From Desulforamulus aquiferis (GTDB taxonomy: Bacteria; Bacillota; Desulfotomaculia; Desulfotomaculales; Desulfotomaculaceae), in assembly GCA_004143605.1 (NCBI GenBank), contig AWVY01000062.1, forward strand, positions 27,815 through 91,814: 64,000 nucleotides of DNA, in the 5' to 3' direction. Position 1 is the stretch's first letter; each line of letters begins with the position of its first letter. Both the position numbers and the translations under genes were made by a program. Shown one piece after another: positions 17,073 to 26,720 of this stretch. The notes beneath the pieces are model-generated. The model was not told the origin of the DNA, searched no databases, and saw nothing but the letters and a program-made list of their open reading frames with translations.

Positions 17073-17440
17073 ATGGAAGAAAAAATATACTATTTCTCCT
17101 CAATAATAATTTTCGCTTTCATTGGTCTGTTGGCTGCATATGTAAAAATATGGCTTAACCAGTTAAAGAAAAAGGCCGAAGCACACTTCCAAGCCAGATA
17201 AGCGCTGCTCAACGGGCTACCTTAGCCATTTTGGGAAGGGAGGCCTTTGCCTTTGCTGAGACGGTCTTTCGGGAATTACCGGGTCCAGAAAAGCTGGCTG
17301 AGGCAGTAAAATATCTGGAGGACAAGGCTATAAAGCTAGGTATCCAGGTAACCCTTGATGAGGCCCGGGCTTCCATAGAGAAGGCCTGGCTGGAAGATAA
17401 GTGGAAGCAGCTTTTGGTTTTTAACACAGCGGAAATGTAA
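17073..17440 (+). CDS. LL-H family phage holin, one frame change
   Basis: ATG at 17073 after GGAGGG reads 'MEEKIYYFSSIIIFAFIGLLAAYVKIWLN', a single N-terminal membrane helix. The frame stops near 17200 and the next frame continues 'AAQRATLAILGREAFAFAETVFRELPGPEKLAEAVKYLEDKAIKLGIQVTLDEARASIEKAW'. The pattern 'A..aE..f...pg.eKl..av.yl...a...Gi.vt..e....IE.aw' is that of LLH/superfamily 6 holins. Holins of this type make membrane lesions that let the endolysin reach peptidoglycan. A second, different holin lies at 30238. Confidence 0.72.
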
Positions 17441-17496
17441 GGAGGTGGTGGATAAAAAAATATTATAGTCGCCATATTCGAAAGTGAGGTGAAAAA

Positions 17497-18470
17497 TTGG
17501 AAAACACAATAACTTCTGTAAGAAATTACATCTCTAATAACTATGCTAACTTTGGTTGGATTCTGCCGAGGACTTTAAGCTAACCGGACAATCTAACTAC
17601 ATTATGCCGGATGGCGGCATTTGGTTGATTATGCTGGCAACAACAACTTTACCTAATAACAAACCCGAGAATCTATTTGACAAAATAATAGCTACCGGCA
17701 AACAAATCGAGCGATTTCAAACAGTGGTTCAGTTTGAGGTTAAAACTAGGGCCCCTGACATTAACAATGATTTCAATTGGAATACTGCCATGCGTATAAG
17801 GGACAAGCTATATGATGCTTTAGCAGGCCCTGAACGGAACGGCTTAGTAATTCCCAGATACGATTGGGCCAATCCGGATAATCCTGTCCAGTCCGGTGAA
17901 ATCTGGTTTGAGATTAATCCATTAACCTCACCGGCAGAAGAACAGGTGGCCTATCCTGATGACCCGGCAAATAAATCAATCTTCCTTACTTATAATATGC
18001 ATTGGTGGAAACCAACAACGGTACAGGCTGTTGCCCCAAATGATCCTTGGCTTGAAGCGCTGGCCCTATGGACAGAGAAGGAGCTGGGTAAGGATTGGAC
18101 AATCATTCATAATGTCTATACGGAAGAATTTCAAAGACCGGCAATTATCTGGAACTTGGTAAATATAAATGCTAAGCAGATAACAGCATCAACCTTTGAA
18201 GTAAGTAAAAAATTCAAAGGCAAAGTGCTTGGTCACCTGCCAAATCAGCAAATATCCGGCTGCTTAGCCATTGTTGAAGGACTAACTAGGGACATAAAGA
18301 TACCCTTAGCCGGCAGCCAATATTTAACAGTAATCAATCCACAAACGTCTATCCGTAAAGATTCTTTGGTGAATGGTCAGGTAACCGTAAGCCTCAGCAG
18401 AAAGACCAATAGACTAACGGAAGAAATGCCGTTAATGATGAAAATTGACATAGAAGGGAGCTGGCAATAG
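17497..18470 (+). CDS. Phage tail-region protein before the sheath gene, one frame change
   Basis: TTG at 17497 after GTGAGGTG reads 'LENTITSVRNYISNNYANFG'; near 17545 the frame changes to 'DSAEDFKLTGQSNYIMPDGGIWLIMLAT', which stays open to 18470. Joined length is about 325 residues. Its place just before a small gene and the sheath is that of tail completion or terminator proteins in PBSX-like tails, but it is larger than usual, so the name is not assured. The sequence has many aromatic and Asn residues and no membrane segment. It overlaps the next start by a TAGTG at 18468-18472. Confidence 0.5.
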
Positions 18471-18655
18471 TGAACAAGAAGAATTCACCTGAACAAAAGT
18501 ACCTTAGGGAAGAAATCATCGAGAATGCCGAGATTTTGTTTAAGGTAAAACCGGAGGTTGTAATTGGTGCCCTGCATAATATTAAAAAACATGAACTAAC
18601 CGTCAGCGAGGTTGAGCAGGCGGTTAAATTATTTTTAGAGGAGGTAGTTAAATAA
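18470..18655 (+). CDS. Small charged protein before the tail sheath
   Basis: A 61-residue protein starts with GTG at 18470 (TAGTG overlap) and ends in TAATG with the sheath start. The reading 'EIIENAEILFKVKPEVVIGALHNIKKHELTVSEVEQAVKLFLEEVVK' is helical, like the 'YqzN/XkdN-adjacent' small proteins that sit before XkdK. It is tightly coupled on both sides, so it belongs to the tail operon. It has no visible catalytic motif; a structural or chaperone role is inferred. Confidence 0.6.
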   Translation: MNKKNSPEQKYLREEIIENAEILFKVKPEVVIGALHNIKKHELTVSEVEQAVKLFLEEVVK

Positions 18656-20105
18656 TGGCAGGAGGAACATGGAGCCCCACCGAGCAAAAAGTTAGGCCAG
18701 GATTTTATCTTAATTTTGAGGCTGCTGCCTTAGCGGCTATTAAGCCGGGTGCCCGCGGCATTGTTGCCTGCCCGGTTAAGGCTGATTGGGGTCCGGCAAG
18801 AGCATTTCAAGAAATAACCAGTGAGGCTAACCTTCTTTCGGTATATGGCCAAGATCAGGTTGAAGGAGCAACTGCTTATAAGACAATCCGTATGGCTCTG
18901 CTGGGGGGAGCTAAAACAGTTCTTGCATACCGCTTAGCCGACAGCAATGCTGCTAAAGCCAGCATTACTTTGCAAGATACATCGGGAACACCAGTAAATG
19001 TGATAAAACTTGAAACAAAATTTGAGACCGCCCGGCCATTTAAAGTAACAACCAGGATTAATATGGTTGATTCAGCAAAACAAGATCTCCAACTTTATGA
19101 CGGTACTGCTTTGCTTCATACATTCACCTTTAATTCAGGCGTAAATGGAGTAGATAATGCCATAGCTGCTATTAACCAAAATGCCGGCAATGAATGGGTA
19201 ACTGCAACAAAACTAACTTCAGGCAACGGTGTCCTTGCCTCGGTAAACAGTCAAGATTTCACAGGCGGGAATAATGGAATTGCAGGTCTGACTAATGCTG
19301 ATTATATTTCCGCCCAAGCTAAATTTGAGTCCCGGGTGTGGAATCTGTTCACCTTGGATGGCAGGTCTGAAGGTGCCCTTCAGACCTCTTTTAAATCCTG
19401 GATTGAGCGCCTGCGTAATGACGGCACCGGTGTAATCGGTGTCTTTGGCGGTTCAAACGAGTCCGATGCCGATCCGGCCCAGGTAATTTACGCTCTATTG
19501 GTTTTAATCATGAGGGTATTGTCAACGTTATTGTGGGTGCTGTACTAAACGAGGAAAACTACAACAGTGCAATGGTAGCCCCTTATGTTGCAGGTTTAAT
19601 TGCCGGTCAGAAGCTAAGTGAGACCATTACTTATGCCCTATGCCCCTTTAGTGATGTTTCCCCGCGCCTTACCAACAACCAGGTGATTGCTGCCCTTCAG
19701 GCCGGTTCACTTGTACTGGTACATGATGGGGAAAAAGTTAAGGTTGAGCAAGGCATTAATACCTTAACAGGCCTGCGTCAGGGCCAAAATAACCAGTGGA
19801 AAAAAATCAGGGCCATTCGAACTATGGATGCAATCAATAATGACTTGCTTAAAGCCGCCAGCGATAACTATATCGGCAAGGTAAATAATAACGATGACGG
19901 CAAGGTTGCCCTGCTGAATGCATTTAAACAGTATATGGACACACTGGTTCAAGGCGGCATTGTTGAAAGCGATTATTCGGTATATCTAAATCCCCATTAT
20001 CATGGGAATCCTCCTCTGGCTGCACCCGATGAGGTATATCCCAAATGGGAAGCTCGAATTACCGATGGTATGGAAAAAATCTTTGGAACCTTTATGGTGA
20101 AATAA
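18655..20105 (+). CDS. Contractile tail sheath protein (XkdK-like), one frame change
   Basis: The N-terminus 'MAGGTWSPTEQKVRPGFYLNFEAAALAAIKPGARGIVACPVKADWGPA' is the classic opening of Firmicute sheath proteins. The frame stops at 19548, while 'FNHEGIVNVIVGAVLNEENYNSAMVAPYVAGLIAGQ' continues in another frame from about 19495 to 20105 and ends with the sheath C-terminal domain ('WEARITDGMEKIFGTFMVK'). Fused length is about 483 residues, as expected. Sheath subunits stack around the tube and contract to drive it into the target cell. This gene shows that the particle is contractile (myovirus or R-type). Confidence 0.9.
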
Positions 20106-20118
20106 GGAGGCGATTGAT

Positions 20119-20529
20119 TTGGCTTTAGATGCAAGTAGAGTTATTCACGGTTCCTATGGACAGGTCTTTATTAACGGTGTATGGCAAACCCATATTAACC
20201 ATCTGGAAGCTAAGGTAGCTATGCAAAAGAAGGAATTAAACCTATCCGGTGACGATTGGGTACGTCATAAAAAAGGTCCCAAAAAAGGCAGTGGGACTAT
20301 GAGCGGTTTTAAGGTCACCAGCGCTATGCTGCAACAAGGCTTTGATAAGTTTGAAATTGTAAGTAAATTAGCAGATCCGGAAGCATATGGTTTTGAGCGG
20401 GTTAGGTTAAAAAATGTAATGGCAGATGAACTGCAACTAGCCAATTGGACAGCCGGTGAAGAAGTTACGGAAGAGGTTGCCTTCACCTTTGAGGGTTATG
20501 AGCTTCTTGACCCAATCGTTGAAGGCTAG
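20119..20529 (+). CDS. Tail tube protein (XkdM-like)
   Basis: TTG at 20119 follows GGAGGCGATTG. The protein is 136 residues, intact, and reads 'VIHGSYGQVFINGVWQTHINHLEAKVAMQKKELNLSGDDWVRHKKGPKKGSGTMSGFKVTS', the XkdM/DUF2001 tail tube pattern. It forms the inner tube inside the sheath. It follows the sheath gene directly, which is the standard order for PBSX, diffocin and related tails. The end 'ELLDPIVEG' is a typical exposed C-terminal tail. Confidence 0.88.
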   Translation: MALDASRVIHGSYGQVFINGVWQTHINHLEAKVAMQKKELNLSGDDWVRHKKGPKKGSGTMSGFKVTSAMLQQGFDKFEIVSKLADPEAYGFERVRLKNVMADELQLANWTAGEEVTEEVAFTFEGYELLDPIVEG

Positions 20530-20536
20530 GAGGTAA

Positions 20537-21114
20537 ATGATGCAATTGGAAAATATGACAGATGAGCAAATTATTCAAAGGTTGCTGGAGGCCGACAATT
20601 TACCTGAAAAAACTGTTTCCCTTCCACGACTGGGCATTCCTGTAACCCTTAAGGGGTTAACGGGCAAGCAGGTCTCCAATATTCGGGAACGCTGCACAGA
20701 GAGGAGTGAAAAGAGAGGCAAAATCTCTGAGCGGCTGGATGAAGAACAGTTTAATGCGGCACTTATTGCAGCTGCCACAGTAAAACCGAACCTTGCAGAT
20801 CCTAAATTACTGTCAAAATATAATGCCTCCGGGCCGGAGGAAGTGGTGAGACGCATCCTTTTAGCCGGAGAATTAGCCGCTGTTGGTGATGTTGTACTTG
20901 ATATCAGCGGCTTTAATGTCGACCTGGAAGAACTAAAAAACGTATAAAGTCCGGCGGACTCGTAGGCATGCTGTACTACATGTGGGTACAGCATGACCTT
21001 CGCCCCGGAGTGTTTTGGCAATTACCCAGGGGGGAGCAACTGCTATTATTAGCATTTAGTGATATTGAATTGGTGCAAAGGGAAAAAGCCAGGAGAGAGG
21101 TGGCTAATAAATGA
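20537..21114 (+). CDS. Tail assembly chaperone with programmed -1 frameshift (short form ends at 20947)
   Basis: The zero-frame product (20537-20947, 136 residues, XkdN-like) reads 'EQIIQRLLEADNLPEKTVSLPRLGIPVTLKGLTGKQVSNIRERC' and ends 'LEELKNV'. At 20935-20941 the codons present A_AAA_AAC, the canonical -1 slippery heptamer. Slipping gives 'RIKSGGLVGMLYYMWVQHDLRPGVFWQLP' and runs to the TGA at 21112-21114, producing a longer protein of about 192 residues. The tape measure ATG overlaps that stop (ATGA). Short and long forms (G and G-T in lambda) coat the tape measure before tail assembly; this is family knowledge, while the slip site and frame are seen in sequence. Confidence 0.85.
20935..20960 (+). 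promoter_or_regulatory. Programmed -1 frameshift signal
   Basis: Slippery A_AAA_AAC at 20935-20941, a 6-base spacer that contains the zero-frame TAA, then the hairpin AGTCC-GGC-GGACT at 20948-20960. A second perfect 10-bp stem, CATGCTGTAC with GTACAGCATG, lies at 20967-20995 and may add to the stimulator. Confidence 0.82.
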
Positions 21115-22552
21115 GTACAGCTGAGGCTTCTATTAAGATAAGGGAGATACCTCTCAGCTTCAGTCCGTCTTAAAACAAGCCGGTAAGGCTACCGATAAAT
21201 TTTTAGATAATTATAAAAAACGTATGGATATGCTTAACCGTTTAAAAATTAACACTCCAATAAGCATAATTGACAACACAACAGATGCACTAAAAAGAAT
21301 TGAAGTGTTGAGTAACACACTTAAAAATAGTCTGTCCAACATCTCAGTTTCAATAAATACCTCCTTATTGGAACATGAAATGTCTAAGTTTGGTGACGGC
21401 CTTGAAAATAGAATTAAGGAACCAGGCGTTAACGCTTTAAGTAATTTAGCTCCTTCTGGTTCGGTACTTCAAACTTCGGTGCAGCAGGCAGCCTCTGAAA
21501 CAGGAAGAGATATTACAAAAAAGACCCAAGAGCCTGGAAGTGGAACAAATAGTCCTTCCTTGAAAGCTGCATATGCCCTAACCGGTGTGGCTGTGGCGGC
21601 ACCCTGGGCTTTAGCAGCGGGATCTGCCCTAAAAAATAGCGGTTCTTTCCCTGCAATAAAGAAGGTTGGAAAAAGGTAGGAACAGCTGTTAGTAGTATGG
21701 GGCTTGAAAAAGGTGCAGTGGATGTACTCACAGCAGAAGATAAGACAAGTGCTGCAGCAGACCTTGGTGGGCAAGTTGGAGAGAATATTGGAGGGGTAAT
21801 AGGAGCGGCCATTGGAACTGCTATAATGCCCGGTATGGGAATGGTGACTGGGAAAGTATTAGGCAGTGTGGCAGGCCATATTGGGGGCAAATGGTTAGGA
21901 GGAAAGCTTGCGGGAGTTTTTCAAAAATGAGGATGAGAGTATAACGACAACCAGCAAGACGGCCCCTGAACAACAAGAACCTATTGCAGCTACCGGCCGG
22001 GTCTATCTTGATAGCCAAAAGAATATAGTCACATCAAACGGTTTTGTAATTAATAGTCAGAACGATCTTATGAAGGCATTCACCACTCTGGCCCAGGCAG
22101 TAGACTTTGCCAGTGCCAAGCTGATAGATTTCTCAGGAGTTCAATATATACCATCACCTCCGGCAAATCAAGGTATTGAAAGGGATAGTTACGAGCAATT
22201 TAAAATGATAAAGGGTTACTCCACCGGCGGAATTTTAAGCAGGCCACACCTGGGTATTGTGGCGGAGGCCGGACCGGAGGCCATAATCCCTCTGTCTTCA
22301 AGGATGAGAAACAGGGCCTTATCCCTTTGGCAGCAAGCGGGGGAGCATTTAGGTGTAAGACCCTATGAATTGGGAGGTTTCGCTGGTGCTCTTGCACTAT
22401 CCGCACCTGCTGCCGGAGGTGTAAATATTTCAGTGCCCGTAAATGTTAATTTACAATACGGTAATGAGAGTATTGACTATGAAGAGCTCAAGGATGAAGT
22501 AGGGTGGAGAGTTGTAAATAGTATTAGGAAGGCAATAGAGAACCGTTGTTAG
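21111..22552 (+). CDS. Short tail tape measure protein, several frame changes
   Basis: ATG at 21111 overlaps the chaperone stop. Successive frames give 'LKQAGKATDKFLDNYKKRMDMLNRL' (from about 21165), a coiled-coil and Ser/Thr-rich region, a Gly/Ala membrane-like segment 'VAVAAPWALAAGSAL', then 'DLGGQVGENIGGVIGAAIGTAIMPGMGMVTGKVLG' (from about 21680) and finally 'STGGILSRPHLGIVAEAGPEAIIPLS' with 'NRALSLWQQAGEHLG', the usual C-terminus of Firmicute tape measures. Frame changes lie near 21160, 21675 and 21905. Fused length is only about 480 residues, so the tail would be short for a myovirus; tape measure length sets tail length. Confidence 0.75.
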
Positions 22553-22590
22553 ATATATGTTAGTTAGATTTGCAAGTGAGGTGATTGCTA

Positions 22591-23228
22591 ATGGATATAT
22601 TCCTCAGGGATCCTGCTGGTGAGCAACTCCGCTTTCCTGTAAACCCGCAAGAGATTCAAATCAAATCTGAAAAACAGTTGGAGACAATAAATATTATCAA
22701 TCTAGGTGAAGTTGATTTTCCCAATGGGAGAAGGTGAAGGACATTACCTTCTCCTCCTTTTTCCCAGGGAATATGATATATCCTACTGCCGTTATACCGA
22801 CATCCCGGAGCCGCAAGCAGCCATAAATAAAATACTGTCATGGACAGAGAGTAAAAGGCCGGTTAGATTAATTATTGGCAATAGCTATAACGATTTAGTG
22901 CTGGTATCGGCCATACAAGCATAATCAAGGGCGGTGAACCGGGAGATATATATTTTGATCTGACCTGTCGAACTTGGCGGGAGGTAAAGGTAAGGCAGAG
23001 GCCAATCAAATTTCCCCGGCTGCTTCAACAACATCACAAGGCCATCGGAACGATGTTAAACCAAAGCCTTTAATGTATGATATAAAGTCTGGGGATTCCC
23101 TATGGTCTATAGCCAAACTAAATTATGGTGATGGCGGGAGATGGAAGGATATTTATGAAGCAAACCTAGATACCATCGGCAAAAACCCAAATTTAATCCT
23201 ACCAGGTACAAGGCTGGTGATGCCCTAA
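22591..23228 (+). CDS. LysM-containing tail protein (XkdP-like), two frame changes
   Basis: ATG at 22591 after GTGAGGTGA reads 'MDIFLRDPAGEQLRFPVNPQEIQIKSEKQLETINIINLGEVDFPNG', the XkdP N-terminus. The next frame carries 'REYDISYCRYTDIPEPQAAINKILSWTESKRPVRLIIG', and a third, from about 22930, ends with a LysM domain 'YDIKSGDSLWSIAKLNYGDGGRWKDIYEANLDTIGKNPNLILPGTRLVMP'. Frame changes are near 22727 and 22925. Length joined is about 212 residues, typical for XkdP. It links the tube or hub to the baseplate, with LysM contacting peptidoglycan. Its TAATG overlap with the next gene supports one operon. Confidence 0.82.
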
Positions 23229-24229
23229 TGATTAATCCCGGTTTAAGTCATTATGAGGTAATTTTGGACAACCGATATTTTCTCAGGGAACTGGTTGAAA
23301 GTATAACCTTAAGTGATACCCTCGATGAAATAGCCTACAGGGCAGAAATAAAGCTAGTTGTAACCTCAGACTTTCCCGTTATAGCTCCCGGTCAGGAGCT
23401 AAGGGTGAGCGGTATACCCTTTGGTGGAGCTGATATGGTTTATCTTTTACACCCAGGAGTAGTTTGGGAATGTCAGAGCAACAACCGGGGGCAAAAACGT
23501 CTGACAGCCACTGTTTACGATAAAACTATTTATATATCTAAGAGTGAAGATGAATACCTTTTTACCCCGGGACATACAGCCACTCAGCGCTTAAAGCAAT
23601 ACGCCGCTGACTGGGACATTCCCCTTGCTCAATTGGAAGATACCGGTATTCCCTTGGCTAAATCAGTTTACCGGGCACAGTCCGTATACAGTATGCTTCA
23701 AGATGATCTTAAAATGACCGTAGAGCAGGAGGGTGATATGTATCGCCCTCGAATGGTACCAGGGAGCGGACTAGAATTATTTAAGCTTGGCAGTAATGAA
23801 ACGGTATGGGTGTTGGAGACTACCCAAAATCTGGAAGAGGTTAACCAAAAGCGGACGCTGGAAGGAACTGTTACTCAGGTTAAAGTGATAGGCAATGCTG
23901 CAGAAGATCAACGCTCTCCGGTATTGTCCCTTGTAGTTGGAGATGTTGCTAAGTACGGTACCCTTCAGAAGGTACATAGGGACAGCAGCATTACTGACCC
24001 TGGTGCAGCCGCTAAAGCAGGAAACCACCTATTGACCGGAATACAGGAGACCTTTTCGGTAACAAGCCTTGATATAAATACAATTAGGGCCGGTGACAAA
24101 GTGCGATTAAACGGGATAGATTTAATTGTTTGTTCAGTTCGGCATGAATTGGGCAATCCCGGTCATATGAGCCTGGAGCTTGGTTCATCGGAATATGTAA
24201 GGAGAAGGTATTATGTCAAATCCCTTTAA
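23228..24229 (+). CDS. Baseplate hub protein (XkdQ/gpD late control type)
   Basis: An intact 333-residue protein. 'YEVILDNRYFLRELVESITLSDTLDEIAYRAEIKLVVT' opens the domain, followed by 'QLRVSGIPFGG'-like and 'KRLTATVYDKTIYISKSEDEYLF', as in the XkdQ/YqbQ hub. The end 'SVTSLDINTIRAGDKVRLNGIDLIVCSVRHELGNPGHMSLELG' is the typical beta-rich C-terminus of phage late control D family proteins. These form the hub under the tube and position the spike. It overlaps the LysM gene by one base and the DUF2577 gene by about 17 bases. Confidence 0.85.
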   Translation: MINPGLSHYEVILDNRYFLRELVESITLSDTLDEIAYRAEIKLVVTSDFPVIAPGQELRVSGIPFGGADMVYLLHPGVVWECQSNNRGQKRLTATVYDKTIYISKSEDEYLFTPGHTATQRLKQYAADWDIPLAQLEDTGIPLAKSVYRAQSVYSMLQDDLKMTVEQEGDMYRPRMVPGSGLELFKLGSNETVWVLETTQNLEEVNQKRTLEGTVTQVKVIGNAAEDQRSPVLSLVVGDVAKYGTLQKVHRDSSITDPGAAAKAGNHLLTGIQETFSVTSLDINTIRAGDKVRLNGIDLIVCSVRHELGNPGHMSLELGSSEYVRRRYYVKSL

Positions 24230-24584
24230 TCAACTAGCCTCCCTCCTGGATAGACGTATTTCAAAACAGTCATCACAGTTAGTTTCGGGAGTACCGTGCG
24301 AGTTGGCTACAGTAACCTCAAGCGGCATAAAGCTTGATACTTTTAAACATGAGATTCAAGATTATCTATTGGCAGATTGGTTTGCCAAACTATCTATTCC
24401 TTCGTTCGAGGCCACAGGTACCCAAACAGGCCATATAGGTACGACTAACTTTCAATTTAACCCAATAGCTGTTGAGGGTGTTCATATTGAAATAAAACCA
24501 AATCTTAAACCCGGAGATAGAGTTTTAGTAATTCCGGTAAACGGCGGACAAGATGTTGTAGTGATATGTAAGGTGGTGAGCTAA
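24213..24584 (+). CDS. DUF2577 baseplate protein (XkdR-like)
   Basis: This intact 123-residue protein starts inside the end of the hub gene. 'QLVSGVPCELATVTSSGIKLDTFKHEIQDYLLADW' and 'GVHIEIKPNLKPGDRVLVIPVNGGQDVVVICKVV' match DUF2577, a small beta-barrel protein thought to be the central spike or an OB-like baseplate piece. It is followed at once by the DUF2634 gene. This order (XkdQ-XkdR-XkdS-XkdT) is fixed in PBSX-like tails. Confidence 0.82.
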   Translation: MSNPFNQLASLLDRRISKQSSQLVSGVPCELATVTSSGIKLDTFKHEIQDYLLADWFAKLSIPSFEATGTQTGHIGTTNFQFNPIAVEGVHIEIKPNLKPGDRVLVIPVNGGQDVVVICKVVS

Positions 24585-24585
24585 T

Positions 24586-25040
24586 TTGCCAAACCTCTTT
24601 CCCACTCTACCGTAGTCCCTACCTCTGAGCTTGAACAATCAAAGGGACAGGTTAAATTTGGTAAGTCCTATGCCTTTGACTTTAATGCAGGAGATTTTGT
24701 TCAAACTCCCACTGGAAAAATTGCAGTTGTAGATGATTTGGAGTCTTATATTCAATGGTGTCGGAAAGCCTTGCTTACACCCCGCTACAGGCATCTTATC
24801 TATAGTCGAAACTACGGCAGCGAGTTTGAGGAGCTTATAGGGCGGGGACTAACTAGAGCTGCGATTGAAAGTGAAATAAAGCGAATAACAACTGAAACCC
24901 TTATGGTTGATCCCAGGACTGCATCTGTTCACAGCTTTTTCTTTGAGCATCGTGAAGATGCAGTTTATTTTAGCTGTAGTGTATCTACCGTGAGGGGAGA
25001 TATCTTTACCATTGACAGTCTGGCCAAGGGGGTGGTGTAA
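24586..25040 (+). CDS. DUF2634 baseplate wedge protein (XkdS-like), one frame change
   Basis: TTG at 24586 reads 'LPNLFPTLP' before an early stop; the frame then changes near 24615 to 'VVPTSELEQSKGQVKFGKSYAFDFNAGDFVQTPTGKIAVVDD', 'ESYIQWCRKALLTPRYRHLIYSRNYGSEFEELIG'. This is the DUF2634/GpW-gp25-like pattern of XkdS, a wedge protein that anchors the sheath start in the baseplate. Joined length is about 151 residues. The stop is 2 bases before the next TTG start. Position and sequence both support the call. Confidence 0.82.
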
Positions 25041-25041
25041 A

Positions 25042-26162
25042 TTGTCCGAGACCATATTACCTGCCTTTCTGGGAGAGGAAAACGAGCAGGCAATTTTACA
25101 GCGAATGCTCTCAAGGGTGCCTGAGGACATTGATAAAAATGAAGCTCATATATCTACGACGCTCTAGCTGCGGTAACTGCAGAACTGGCGCAGCTGAAGG
25201 CAGAAATGAGCCAATATATCAACCTTGGTTTTGCCAGTAAAACCTTTGGTAAATACCTAGATCTACGCTGCCAGGAGCATGGATTAAGCAGGCGTAATGC
25301 GGTGAAGGCCGCTGGTCAGGTCAAAATCATCGGAACACCGGGAACAATGGTTCCGACCGGAACAGTTGTGAGCACCACGGCAGACCCCCTAACCAATACA
25401 AGATCTGTTAGTTTTGCCACCACCGCCACGGCAACAATAGCTGCTGATGGAAGTGTTTATGTGGGAATAGAAGCAGTGGAGCCAGGAGTAAAAGGCAATG
25501 TTTCCGCCGGAAAAATTAATCTTATGGCCATACCTGTCTCAGGTATTTCTTCAGTAATAAATGAATCTACTACAACCGGAGGTTGTGATTTAGAAAGTGA
25601 CAGCGCTTTGTTATCCCGCTATTTAGTAAAGGTCCAAACCCCTGGAACCAGCGGCAATAAAGCGGATTATTTAAATTGGGCATTAGAGGTCAACGGAGTT
25701 GGAAATGCCCAGGTTATACCCCTATGGGACGGCCCCGGAACAGTAAAAGTTGTTTTACTTGATACGGAAAGCAAACCTGCAGGACAAGCAATAGTTGATA
25801 CAGTACAGGCTTATATAGCCCCGGAGCCGGCCCGCGGCGAAAGGAAGGCCCCGGTAGGAGCCGATGTTACGGTCGTTCCGGCTGCGGCAATTAGTTTAGA
25901 CATTTCCGCAGCCGTGGAGTATACCGGAACAAAAACACTGTCTGATATTAGGATTTCCTTTGAAAAGGCACTTCAAGAATATCTAAAAAGCATAGCTTTT
26001 AGCAGCGATCCGACTGCACGCTATGTTCGAATTGGTTCTCTTCTCTTGGATACGGAAGGGGTTAAAGATTATTCTAACCTATTAGTTAACGGTTCGGAGA
26101 GTAACGCAGTAGTAAGCGAGGGACAGGTAGCCGTTATGGGGACGGTGAATTTGAGTGTCTAA
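25042..26162 (+). CDS. Baseplate J protein, copy 1 (XkdT-like), one frame change
   Basis: TTG at 25042 reads 'LSETILPAFLGEENEQAILQRMLSRVPEDIDKNEAHI'; near 25150 the frame changes to 'YDALAAVTAELAQLKAEMSQYINLGFASKTFGKYLDLRCQEHGLSR', the family's N-terminal landmark. Later blocks are 'SGNKADYLNWALEVNGVGNAQVIPLWDGPGTVKVVLLD' and 'VGADVTVVPAAAISLDIS'. Joined length is about 373 residues. Baseplate J proteins form the outer wedge that holds the fibres. A second, diverged copy is at 30663 (roughly half of residues look identical over the shared blocks). Confidence 0.88.
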
Positions 26163-26720
26163 TATTATATCATCGCAAAGGGGTAAAGCAATGCTTGGTT
26201 ACTGTCCCCAATATTACGAAACCTCCCGGGTGTTTAAGTCGTATTTACAAGCAGTTGGTCCGGAGCTAGATATTTTTAAGCAAGGTATTGCGGAAACTTG
26301 GACCAGTTCTTTGCCCCTACTGCAACCTGGGCACTGGACATTTGGGAGCAGGAGCTGGGTTTAACCAGCTTAGCCGGTAAGCCCATTGAACAGCGGCGCA
26401 GCTTAATCATATCTAAACTGCGGGGAATCGGCACAATAACCACAGAGCTAATCAAAACCGTTTCCGAAGCATATGACGGCGGAACTGTAGAAGTTACCGA
26501 GCAGCCGGAAATTTATCAAATCTCGGTAGAATTTTTTGATACAACCGGAGTACCCCAGAACTTGTTAGATCTTAAAGGGGCCTTGGAAGAAATAAAACCG
26601 GCCCACTTAGCAATCCGGTTTATCTTTAAATACCTGCTTATCAGAGATATACACGAAACCATGACCATAAACGAACTCCAGTCAACCCCGCTACACAAAT
26701 TCGCAGGAGGTGGCTACTAG
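26155..26720 (+). CDS. DUF2313/YmfQ baseplate protein, copy 1, one frame change
   Basis: GTG at 26155 reads 'MSNIISSQRGKAMLGYCPQYYETSRVFKSYLQAVGPELDIFKQGI'; near 26300 the frame changes to 'FFAPTATWALDIWEQELGLTSLAGKPIEQRRSLIISKLRGIGTITTELIKTVSEAYDGGTVEV'. This is the DUF2313 pattern. The protein connects baseplate J to the tail fibre (as gpI does in P2). Length fused is about 188 residues. It overlaps both neighbours by a few bases. A second copy is at 31775. Confidence 0.85.
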
